Assembly: GCA_003554345.1 (NCBI GenBank)
Contig: PWGE01000112.1
Location: 1-14,153, forward strand
DNA length: 14,153 nt
DNA from: Candidatus Sumerlaeota bacterium
GTDB taxonomy: Bacteria > Sumerlaeota > T1SED10-198M
Direction: 5' to 3'
Part shown: positions 1 to 7,026 of the stretch, piece by piece
Numbering within the stretch: the stretch's first letter is position 1
Layout: each line of letters opens with the position of its first letter
Made by a program: the position numbers and the translations under genes
The notes under the pieces: model-generated
The model's database searches: none
What the model saw: the letters and a program-made list of their open reading frames with translations, nothing else
Told to the model about the DNA's origin: nothing

Positions 1-1
1 G

Positions 2-1525
2 TTTTTCCTGGCATATCTGTCAGATATGAGGCGTACGGACGAAGGGGTGGTGCCCCTGGAGAATCAGCTGCAACTCTCTTTCCTGGAAACCCCAGATTTG
101 CCTGCAGAACAGATGAACAGCCTCTCGCTCGAAGTGGACTATTCCTATGAGCAACCCACTCCCTACCTGTTATTTTTCGATGGTACCGGTGAGATTGTGG
201 ATTATTTTCCCCTTCAAAAAGAAGAAGATGAACTCCTGTTGAAGGAGGAAGAGGTGCAGGGGGATTTTGAGTACCTGGGAATTTATCTTCCACCTGATGC
301 CACGGATAAGCTTGTGGAAGAGCTGTATCTGCAATATGAAGAGGCAACATATCATATCGAATTGATTCCCCTGCATAACAATGCCCTGATGGGAGATCGG
401 GATAATTTTGCTATTTTTCTGACCCGGGAAGAAGAAGTGCCTGTTTTTGTGCCGGATTCTTACATGAAAATCCGGTATATAGAAGAGGAGTATCCCCGGG
501 AAGAGCTTACAGATGCACGTATACAAGTCCATGATGTGAGTGACAATACTCCCCGTATGAAAACCAGTTGGGAGAAAGATGACCTGCAGTGGCTTTTACC
601 TTTTGAACATACGGTGCAGGAAATCTTTCTGGGGAAACATCCTGAGTATCAGGGATCTTTTTCTCATATGGAATTTGTCCTGGAAAATTTTCATGGGCCT
701 GTGGATATTAAAGAAATTACTCTTCAAGAGGGAGAAGGGGATAAACTGGAGTTTAATGAACTGGCGGCAGAAATATTCGAACAGGGTTTGATGTTTGATA
801 ACCACGGTGATTGTAACGACTTCCGTGTGAAAGAAAACGCCTATACGGTGAGTGCCCGCCTGGAAAAAGGAAGAGTGTGGTCTCATCAGTTTCCTCTGGT
901 AACGCAGAAAATGGAAGAGCTGCGTATACAATATCGGATGAAAGGGGAACCTTTAACCGTCCGTTGTGTACTGCAAGGAGGAGAATATGAAGAGACCAGC
1001 GTACATATTCAAACCTATAATCAGCCGCATCGTCTCGACGTTTCTTTTCCTGAACTGGAGGAGCCTCTCCAGGCATTTCGTCTCATTTCACCGCTTGAGG
1101 TGAACTGGGGGAAGATGGAAAATGTGAAAATCAGTGGCGTTAACGTGGATGGAGAAGAACATGAAGCAGTTTTAAAGGGGCCGGATCGTACCATGCCAAG
1201 CGAAGACCTGTCTGATTATCGGTGGAATGAAATTGCCCGTGGAGAATATCTGCTTCTGGAAGATATGCATCTTATCAGAGGTATTGATATCAGTTTTGAA
1301 TATACCTATACGCCTGATAACCGCCCCTATTTTTACTGGTTTGGTGAAGGTGAGGGCAGAGAAGTGCATTATCTGGATGGAATCAGGGCAGATGGTGAGG
1401 TAGATGAAATTCGTGTCCCCCTTGCGGCTATCAATGAAGAAATTCTTCCGGTATGGGGTTTATCTCTCTTCTGGTGTCCCGGCACCCTCGAAATAAAGGA
1501 AGTTGAGGTGAAAATGCATGACTGA
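2..1525 (+). CDS. Acidic multi-module beta-rich protein of unknown function, 5'-truncated by window edge
   Basis: I do not recognise this protein. The frame is open from base 2; the first ATG is at 26 but has no Shine-Dalgarno upstream, and the codons before it read FFLAYLSD. The true start is therefore probably outside the window, and this hydrophobic run may be the end of a membrane anchor or signal segment (inference). From the ATG there are 499 residues, very rich in Glu and Asp, with short alternating hydrophobic stretches typical of beta strands. Four segments of about 80-90 residues look alike (about 32-116, 146-233, 297-374, 417-496). Each opens with a strand such as LSLEVDYSYEQP and closes with a strand pair such as PVDIKEITL or GTLEIKEVEV. 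This resembles beta-sandwich or carbohydrate-binding-like modules, but no family is assigned. No catalytic motif is visible. Its stop overlaps the thioesterase start by 8 bases, so it belongs to the same operon. Confidence 0.8.
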   Translation, partial: FFLAYLSDMRRTDEGVVPLENQLQLSFLETPDLPAEQMNSLSLEVDYSYEQPTPYLLFFDGTGEIVDYFPLQKEEDELLLKEEEVQGDFEYLGIYLPPDATDKLVEELYLQYEEATYHIELIPLHNNALMGDRDNFAIFLTREEEVPVFVPDSYMKIRYIEEEYPREELTDARIQVHDVSDNTPRMKTSWEKDDLQWLLPFEHTVQEIFLGKHPEYQGSFSHMEFVLENFHGPVDIKEITLQEGEGDKLEFNELAAEIFEQGLMFDNHGDCNDFRVKENAYTVSARLEKGRVWSHQFPLVTQKMEELRIQYRMKGEPLTVRCVLQGGEYEETSVHIQTYNQPHRLDVSFPELEEPLQAFRLISPLEVNWGKMENVKISGVNVDGEEHEAVLKGPDRTMPSEDLSDYRWNEIARGEYLLLEDMHLIRGIDISFEYTYTPDNRPYFYWFGEGEGREVHYLDGIRADGEVDEIRVPLAAINEEILPVWGLSLFWCPGTLEIKEVEVKMHD

Positions 1526-1916
1526 ATATAGCACCTATACGTTTAAGGTTTCTTACGGTGATAGTGATGCAGCGGGAGTGTTATATTATGCCCGGTACCT
1601 GAATCTTTCAGAAAAGGCCCGTTTAGAATGGATGGATAGCCGGGGTTATCCCTGGAAAGAATGGCATTTTGAAAAAGATGTTATTTTCCCTGTGCGGGAG
1701 GTGAATATTAAATATAAAAAGCCCTTTTTACTGGGTGATAAAGGGCTTATTTATACCCGGTTAGAAGAACTGGAACGCTATCATCTGGTTATTCAACAAC
1801 GTTTTATGAATAACAAGCATGAGCTCTGTGCCTTATGTAAAATCAAGGTGGTTTGTTTACATAAACGTCGATTGGTTCCTGTTAATACATTTTTTACGGT
1901 GGAAGAGCATGGATAA
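1518..1916 (+). CDS. YbgC/FadM-type acyl-CoA thioesterase (hotdog fold)
   Basis: This 132-residue protein matches the usual length and N-terminal signature of the 4-hydroxybenzoyl-CoA thioesterase/YbgC group, which hydrolyse acyl-CoA thioesters in the cytoplasm. Residues 13-27 read YGDSDAAGVLYYARY, equivalent to the family motif with the catalytic Asp (here D17), followed by the helix LSEKARLEWM. The start at 1518 is favoured by GAGGTG about 7 bases upstream. It overlaps the previous gene by 8 bases and is overlapped by the next gene by 8 bases. In Proteobacteria ybgC usually sits with tol-pal; here the neighbours are an unknown beta-rich protein and a kinase, so the substrate cannot be inferred from context. 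The family call is firm; the specific acyl-CoA is unknown. Confidence 0.88.
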   Translation: MTEYSTYTFKVSYGDSDAAGVLYYARYLNLSEKARLEWMDSRGYPWKEWHFEKDVIFPVREVNIKYKKPFLLGDKGLIYTRLEELERYHLVIQQRFMNNKHELCALCKIKVVCLHKRRLVPVNTFFTVEEHG

Positions 1917-3846
1917 AAAGCCCGATCAAGACGCGATAATGCAAAAAGTAAATGATCTGCTATCGCTGGCAGAGCATTTTTTTGAGCTGCAATCTTACGA
2001 GGATGCTTATTATCTTTATCAAAAATTAGAAAGTTTTCCGGAGTATATTTCACAACATGAGATTGCCAGGAAAATTGCCACGTGTCTCTATCATATGGGG
2101 CGTTATGATGAAGTTTTGAATCCTTTTTCTGCTCTTATACTGGAGAATGAAGATATTGAATTTCTCAATAAACTGGCGGACCGCTTTGAAGAACAGGATT
2201 TTATAAATGAAGCAGAAGAAGTATTAAGATTTATCAATCAAAAGGATGTCCTTTTTACTGAGTATGTCCGGAAACAAAAGGCCCACATGGATTTAAACCT
2301 GGCGTTACAGCAGGGACAATATTTATTACACAAGCGACGCTTCCAGGAAGCAATGAGGCAGTTTCAACTGGCTATGAACCTTGGTTATTCAGATTATGAA
2401 AGATTGCTTAAAAACATATTGGAGTATGAAGAGGAAGCCCGCAAGGATGCTCATTACTGGCTGGGAAAGGCGCAGATATATCTGAAAATGGAACTCTATT
2501 CTTCAGTGGCAGAGTGCTGGGAAGTTGCCATAACATTACTGGGAAGAAAGGACCGTCAAAATCTCCTGTCAGAACTTGAAAAAGTCTATCACAAGGCGTT
2601 GCATAGTAACCCTGATGATGCGGAACTGCAGTATAGACTGGGTAAGTTTTACACTGATTATATGAGTGATTATGAAAAGGCAGAGAAATATTTTCAGTTC
2701 CTTTTGCGGGATAAAGAGTATGAGAAACTGGCGGCTACCAGGCTGGGTATCATTGCTTTTCGGCGTAAAAATTATCGAAAGGCGCTGGAGTTTTTTGAAA
2801 GGGGAGAGCTGGAAAGAGACCATTTTGAAATACTGTATGCCCTGGGTACATATTACGAAGGGAAAGAGGAACTGTATTATGCGTACAGGGCATATAGCCT
2901 TATCAATAATATTGAACCTGATTACAAAAAGATTTCTCTCAAAATCCATAGCTTAAAAAGCAAGTTCAAAACTGATGAACTGGAGAGATATAATATTCCG
3001 GCCACCACTGCAGAGAAAAACAACTCTCCTCTTAAAGGTGGTGCTGCCAGGCGGTATGAGTATCTTACTCACCTGGGAAGCGGAGGCATGGGAAATGTCT
3101 ATAAAGTCCATGACTTAATCCAGGATGAAATTGTGGCTCTAAAACTGATTGTTCCCCGCTTGAGGGAAGATTCAGAAGCACTTCAGCATTTCTTCAAGGA
3201 GGCTCAGCTGGCTTCCAGTCTGGAACATCCTTCTATTATAGAAATTTATGACTTTGGATTTGAACCTAAACACAAACAGAGTTATATCACCATGGAATAT
3301 GTGGATGGCAAAAGTTTGCGGACTATTATACAGGAAGACTGGGATGAACAGGATGAGTTAACCACCCGGAAAATAAAAAAATATGTTCCGTGGCTTGTAC
3401 AGCTTCTGGAAGCTTTGAAAGTTTCCCATGAAAAAGGGATTATCCATCGTGATATAAAGCCTGATAATATTCTTATTGCCCGGGATACGATCAAGGTGAC
3501 TGACTTTGGTATAGCCTGTCTCAGGTTTGGAAAGGAGGATGAACGAATTAGAGGTACTCCGAAATACATGTCTCCCGAGCAAATTTCCGGGGACACTGTG
3601 GATGAGAGAACGGATATATACTCTGTTGGTATTTTAATGTATGAGCTCTTTTCGGGAGAGCCTCCCTTTAATATTGGCGATATCCCTTATCAGCAGCTCC
3701 ATGTGGATCCCCTCTCTCTTCAGGAAATTTACCCTGCTATGCCCCGTGAAATGAATAAAATGATGCTGAAATGCTTACAGAAAAAAGCGACGGAACGCTA
3801 TCAGTCAGTGAGTCAGCTTCTCAAAGACCTGGAAAGGGTTGTATAA
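1909..3846 (+). CDS. TPR-Ser/Thr protein kinase, cytoplasmic
   Basis: I start this at the ATG at 1909 (645 residues), not at an in-frame ATG 90 bases upstream. The later ATG follows a GGAAGAG run, and the 30 residues between would lie inside the thioesterase gene. Residues 1 to about 355 are all helical with TPR-like repeats (for example around 265-345). A short linker is followed by a complete Hanks-type kinase domain at about 383-645. The glycine loop is GSGGMGNVY (390-398), the ATP lysine K412 in VALK, the helix-C glutamate E431, the hinge MEY at 462-464, the catalytic loop HRDIKPDN with D515 and N520, DFG with D532, SPE at 555-557 and the helix-F Asp D569. All catalytic residues are present, so it should be active. 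There is no membrane segment or PASTA domain, so the TPR half is probably the partner-binding sensor. The activation loop has no Ser/Thr before T550. The target is unknown. Confidence 0.9.
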   Translation: MDKKPDQDAIMQKVNDLLSLAEHFFELQSYEDAYYLYQKLESFPEYISQHEIARKIATCLYHMGRYDEVLNPFSALILENEDIEFLNKLADRFEEQDFINEAEEVLRFINQKDVLFTEYVRKQKAHMDLNLALQQGQYLLHKRRFQEAMRQFQLAMNLGYSDYERLLKNILEYEEEARKDAHYWLGKAQIYLKMELYSSVAECWEVAITLLGRKDRQNLLSELEKVYHKALHSNPDDAELQYRLGKFYTDYMSDYEKAEKYFQFLLRDKEYEKLAATRLGIIAFRRKNYRKALEFFERGELERDHFEILYALGTYYEGKEELYYAYRAYSLINNIEPDYKKISLKIHSLKSKFKTDELERYNIPATTAEKNNSPLKGGAARRYEYLTHLGSGGMGNVYKVHDLIQDEIVALKLIVPRLREDSEALQHFFKEAQLASSLEHPSIIEIYDFGFEPKHKQSYITMEYVDGKSLRTIIQEDWDEQDELTTRKIKKYVPWLVQLLEALKVSHEKGIIHRDIKPDNILIARDTIKVTDFGIACLRFGKEDERIRGTPKYMSPEQISGDTVDERTDIYSVGILMYELFSGEPPFNIGDIPYQQLHVDPLSLQEIYPAMPREMNKMMLKCLQKKATERYQSVSQLLKDLERVV

Positions 3847-3946
3847 AATATACCAGCCTGTCACTCTTTGCTCTACCTCTGCTTCAGATAAAACGCCGCC
3901 CATTCCTGAAATTTTATTTGAGCGTGGTAAGATAATAAAAATTCTG

Positions 3947-3960
3947 CTTACGGAGGTAAG
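3947..3960 (+). promoter_or_regulatory. Small hairpin presenting the Shine-Dalgarno of the MBL-fold gene
   Basis: CTTAC (3947-3951) and GTAAG (3956-3960) are perfect inverted repeats around the loop GGAG. The Shine-Dalgarno GGAGGT (3952-3957) therefore lies in the loop and the 3' arm, directly against the TTG start. The 5-bp stem is weak and could be chance. If it forms, it would modulate initiation of the metallo-hydrolase. The rest of the 114-base gap (3847-3960) shows no convincing terminator hairpin. It has a GATAAT at 3931-3936 that could serve as a -10, but no matching -35 at normal spacing. Confidence 0.3.
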
Positions 3961-4797
3961 TTGTTGTATTTATGTAACCTGTTGAGTAGCAGTAGCGGGA
4001 ATGCCACCCTTTTAAGTACAGAAAAAAAACATTATCTTATTGATGCGGGTGTTCCTCCTGCTGAAATAGACCGCTTGCTTCAGCCTCTGGGGTTGTCATA
4101 TGATCGGTTATCTGGTATTATACTTACTCATCTGCATCAGGATCATTTTCACCCCACTCACATAAAAATGCTTGTAAAATTTCCCATTAAGCTTTTTATT
4201 CATGATTCACATATCAGTCCCCTGGGAAAAAAACGGAAGGCTTTTGCTCGTCTTTTGCAATCCGGCAGAGTGGTTGTCTATGAGGAAAGCAGGCGTTTTT
4301 TTATGGAAGAAAGTGTTAGCTTTTTTCCGTTATCTGTTCCACACGATACTTTTCAACTTGGAAAAACGTTTGGATTTGTTTTTGATATTACCAGTGGGAG
4401 AGAGCGCAAAAAGCTCAGTTTTTTTTCTGACCTTGGTAATATGCCCCGTCATCTTTATGAGTGGCTAAAGAACTCTGATATCCTGGCACTGGAACATAAT
4501 TATGACGACGATATGCTCTGGGGATCTACCCGTTCTCAGCGCCTGAAGCAACGCATAGCCGGTGAATGGGGACACCTCTCCAATGAAGCGGCTAATGATG
4601 TGATTCGGAAGTGCCTCACTCTGTCACGTATCTCACCGAAAAATATTCTTCTTCTTCACCTGAGTCAGGAATGTAATACCCCGGATCTGCCGAGACTTCT
4701 TTTACATGATACCTTGCAGGAATATGCAGTCTGTGAAGAAACCGGTGTGTATACCACAAAACCAGACAGAGTTTCTGATGTTTTGAGTATTTTTTAA
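3961..4797 (+). CDS. WalJ/YycJ-like metallo-beta-lactamase-fold hydrolase
   Basis: The protein has about 278 residues. It opens with the YycJ-style [11 protein letters not shown] and carries the metal motif HLHQDH (H57, H59, D61, H62). Further metal-site candidates are H128 in VPHD, D157 in FFSDLGNM and H233 in LLLHLS; the family motif WGHLSNE lies at about 203-209. These fit a cytosolic di-metal hydrolase of the YycJ/WalJ group, which is thought to act on nucleic acids. The direct substrate here cannot be read from sequence. The start is a TTG: 3961 lies 4 bases after GGAGG, and a second TTG at 3964 lies 7 bases after it and may be the better start. A 114-base gap separates it from the kinase gene; lpxD begins 11 bases after its stop, so it is probably the first gene of the envelope operon. 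Confidence 0.85.
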   Translation: MLYLCNLLSSSSGNATLLSTEKKHYLIDAGVPPAEIDRLLQPLGLSYDRLSGIILTHLHQDHFHPTHIKMLVKFPIKLFIHDSHISPLGKKRKAFARLLQSGRVVVYEESRRFFMEESVSFFPLSVPHDTFQLGKTFGFVFDITSGRERKKLSFFSDLGNMPRHLYEWLKNSDILALEHNYDDDMLWGSTRSQRLKQRIAGEWGHLSNEAANDVIRKCLTLSRISPKNILLLHLSQECNTPDLPRLLLHDTLQEYAVCEETGVYTTKPDRVSDVLSIF

Positions 4798-4808
4798 GAG
4801 GATGTTCG

Positions 4809-5813
4809 ATGAATGTTCGGGAAATAATTGATTTTTTACAGGGGAATCCACGGAATATATCTGATGATTTTTATGAAAAAGAGTTTAAGAGTATCCGCCC
4901 CCTGGATGAGGCTACCGATAAGGATGTTTCTTTTCTGTACGATAAGAAGTATTTGGAGGTAGCGAAAAAAAGTAAAGCAGCCCTTCTTATTGCACCCCCT
5001 CACCTGGCTTCCTCTCTTTCTCATCCTCTTGTTGAAGTGGAAAAGCCTCGTATGGCTGTGCTGAAACTTCTTGAAAAGTGGTATCCTCCTTCTCCGCCTG
5101 TCCCTCATATAGCATCTACGGCCGTTATTGCCAATAGTGTCTCCCTGGCCCGGAATGTTTCGGTGGGACATTATTCTGTGATTGAAGAAAAAGGTTCCGT
5201 GGGAGAAGAAACAGTGATTGAGTCGCATGTCCATATTGGCAGGAATGTTCATATTGGGAAGAAGTGTCATATTCACAGCGGGGTGGTTCTCTATGACAAC
5301 TGTGATATTGGGAATGAGGTTGTTCTTCATGCAGGTGTAGTAGTGGGTTCCGATGGTTTTGGCTACTTGCAGAAAGAAGGAAGAAATCTCAAAGTTCCTC
5401 AGCTGGGAAGGGTTATTATTGAAGATGATGTGGAGATTGGAGCTAATACTTCTGTGGATTGTGGCATGCTCGGAGATACTGTTATCGGGGAGAATACAAA
5501 GATTGACAATCTTGTGCAGATTGCACATAACGTAAAGATTGGAAAGTCCTGCATTATAGCTGGCAATTCAGCTTTAGCAGGCAGTGTGACCCTGGAAAAC
5601 AATGTTATAATTGCCGGACAGGTAGGTGTCCGGGATAATATAACGATCAGAGAAGGTGCTGTAGTGCCTGCACGCACAGGTGTGGGAAAGGATGTGCCTT
5701 CTAAAAGCATTGTATCCTCAGACTTTAAGAGGCTGAGGAAGATGGAAGGACGGCTGGAACGCCAGCGAAAAAAATTAGAGAGAATAGAAAAGAACCTTGA
5801 AGATACTTCATAA
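4809..5813 (+). CDS. lpxD: UDP-3-O-acylglucosamine N-acyltransferase LpxD
   Basis: LpxD transfers a 3-hydroxyacyl chain from acyl carrier protein to the 2-amino group of UDP-3-O-acylglucosamine, the third step of lipid A synthesis, in the cytoplasm. The 334 residues are close to the usual 330-345. An N-terminal uridine-binding domain (about 1-100) is followed by a left-handed beta-helix of hexapeptide repeats (about 105-295) and a charged C-terminal helix. Family motifs include [20 protein letters not shown] and the catalytic segment QIAHNVKIG, with H240 matching the catalytic His. The motif usually written IDRGALGDT reads VDCGMLGDT here, placing C218 at the Arg position. The ATG at 4809 has TAAGAGG 7 bases upstream. 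The next gene starts within its last 17 bases. The lpxA, fabZ and lpxC genes are not next to it. Confidence 0.96.
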   Translation: MNVREIIDFLQGNPRNISDDFYEKEFKSIRPLDEATDKDVSFLYDKKYLEVAKKSKAALLIAPPHLASSLSHPLVEVEKPRMAVLKLLEKWYPPSPPVPHIASTAVIANSVSLARNVSVGHYSVIEEKGSVGEETVIESHVHIGRNVHIGKKCHIHSGVVLYDNCDIGNEVVLHAGVVVGSDGFGYLQKEGRNLKVPQLGRVIIEDDVEIGANTSVDCGMLGDTVIGENTKIDNLVQIAHNVKIGKSCIIAGNSALAGSVTLENNVIIAGQVGVRDNITIREGAVVPARTGVGKDVPSKSIVSSDFKRLRKMEGRLERQRKKLERIEKNLEDTS

Positions 5814-7026
5814 ATATCTCCTTAAAGAAGTTGGTTCCATTTTTTTTCTGACCCTGTTTTTTGCCTCTTTTCTCTTCATGTTGCGCAGTTTGTTTGTTGT
5901 GCTGTCTTATATGAGTGAATTTACCGTCCCATTTTACCTGGTACAGGATTATTTTGCCTGTGTTTTGCCTGATATACTCTTTATGACTTTTCCTGTTGCG
6001 GCATTAATTTCCATTATGGTGGGATTGGGACGACTCTCTTCAGATAAGGAAATTATGGCGTTGAGTGCCAATGGAGTGAACCTGGTTTCCTTCGTGACTC
6101 CCCTGATAATCGTATCATTTCTGGTTTCCCTGGGTATTTTTATCTTTACCCAGTTGTATTTACCAAAAGTGCGTCTTCATGAAACCGCTGTAGAGCAGTT
6201 GTTTCTCTTTGAGTCGGTGGAAAATATTCCCATAGGAAGGGTATGGTCCATGGAGGATGATTTTATGGCTTATATTGGCGGGAAAGATGAAGAAAGTGAG
6301 ATGCTTCAAAAACTGGCCCTCCTCAAGCATGTTCCGGATCAGGAAGCCCCCCTTTTTATTACTGCTCAAAGTGGTATTATTGAACCAGATTTTGATAACT
6401 TTATTTTGAATGTCTCCCTTTTTAATGGGTCCATTCATCAGAATGAGCGAGGGGAGCCGGAAAATTATCGGTTTGGGAAATTTGAAGAGCTTTCCATGGA
6501 TATCTCTTTCTCGGTGCGTCGGATGGAAGATGGGACCTATGAAAAGAGGCTTTCCGAAAAAAGTAACGAGGAACTGCGGGAATATATTGATCTTTACAGG
6601 GGTATGATGAAAGAACGCATGAAAGAGTCCGGCTTGATTCCTGAAAATATGCAAAATGAACACTGGCTGACACAATCCCGGTGGTTGGAAGAAAATAATC
6701 GGGATTGGTGGAAGGATGAGATTGTTGATTTGTACAGGCGACATAATCGTCATCTTGAAGAAATGGCCAAGAGAAATCATCGTTCATTTTCCACATTTGT
6801 TCTCAGCTTCATAGCGGTGGGACTGGGACTTCAGCTTCATCCGCGTTCTCGTGCCTGGGGTTTTATTTTCAGTATGATTCTGTATTTTCTATACTACTTC
6901 AGCAGGGAAATGGGTGAAGCAATGGTTATTTCCGGAACTCATTATCCCATGCTGGTTTCGTGGGTGCCCAATATTCTGTTTATTTTGCTGGGTTGTTATT
7001 TTCTTTATCGACTGGGGCGTAGATAA
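5797..7026 (+). CDS. lptF/lptG: LptF/LptG family LPS export permease
   Basis: This is a 409-residue inner-membrane subunit of the LptB2FG transporter that extracts LPS from the inner membrane and passes it to the periplasmic bridge. Predicted membrane segments lie at about 13-37, 52-77 and 96-120, then a large periplasmic domain, then about 333-347, 353-369 and 387-405. Hallmarks are [14 protein letters not shown], the LptB-coupling segment [16 protein letters not shown] (about 78-93) and WVPNILF near the end. The start is TTG at 5797, inside the lpxD 3' end. It is supported because the typical N-terminus [10 protein letters not shown] begins there and no ATG lies before the first membrane helix. 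It is slightly long for the family because of a charged, Trp-rich insertion at about 262-326. Sequence alone does not decide between LptF and LptG, and the partner subunit is not in this window. Confidence 0.93.
   Translation: MKILHKYLLKEVGSIFFLTLFFASFLFMLRSLFVVLSYMSEFTVPFYLVQDYFACVLPDILFMTFPVAALISIMVGLGRLSSDKEIMALSANGVNLVSFVTPLIIVSFLVSLGIFIFTQLYLPKVRLHETAVEQLFLFESVENIPIGRVWSMEDDFMAYIGGKDEESEMLQKLALLKHVPDQEAPLFITAQSGIIEPDFDNFILNVSLFNGSIHQNERGEPENYRFGKFEELSMDISFSVRRMEDGTYEKRLSEKSNEELREYIDLYRGMMKERMKESGLIPENMQNEHWLTQSRWLEENNRDWWKDEIVDLYRRHNRHLEEMAKRNHRSFSTFVLSFIAVGLGLQLHPRSRAWGFIFSMILYFLYYFSREMGEAMVISGTHYPMLVSWVPNILFILLGCYFLYRLGRR

Noticed and set aside
1819-1908. Upstream in-frame extension of the TPR-kinase
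   Set aside because: These 30 codons lie inside the thioesterase gene and encode an unlikely Trp/Phe-rich N-terminus. The ATG at 1909 has a better ribosome site and matches the 8-base overlap at the previous junction.
3847-3960. Possible terminator or full promoter in the gap after the kinase gene
   Set aside because: There is no GC-rich hairpin with a T-run, and the GATAAT lacks a -35 at normal spacing. Only the small Shine-Dalgarno hairpin is worth noting.
4836-5528. Reverse-strand open frame of 230 codons opposite lpxD
   Set aside because: It lies entirely over a clearly conserved enzyme gene, has no ribosome site or family resemblance, and its composition is what the antisense of a coding frame gives.
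6160-6780. Reverse-strand open frame of 206 codons opposite the LptF/G periplasmic domain
   Set aside because: Shadow of the permease gene, with no independent evidence of coding.
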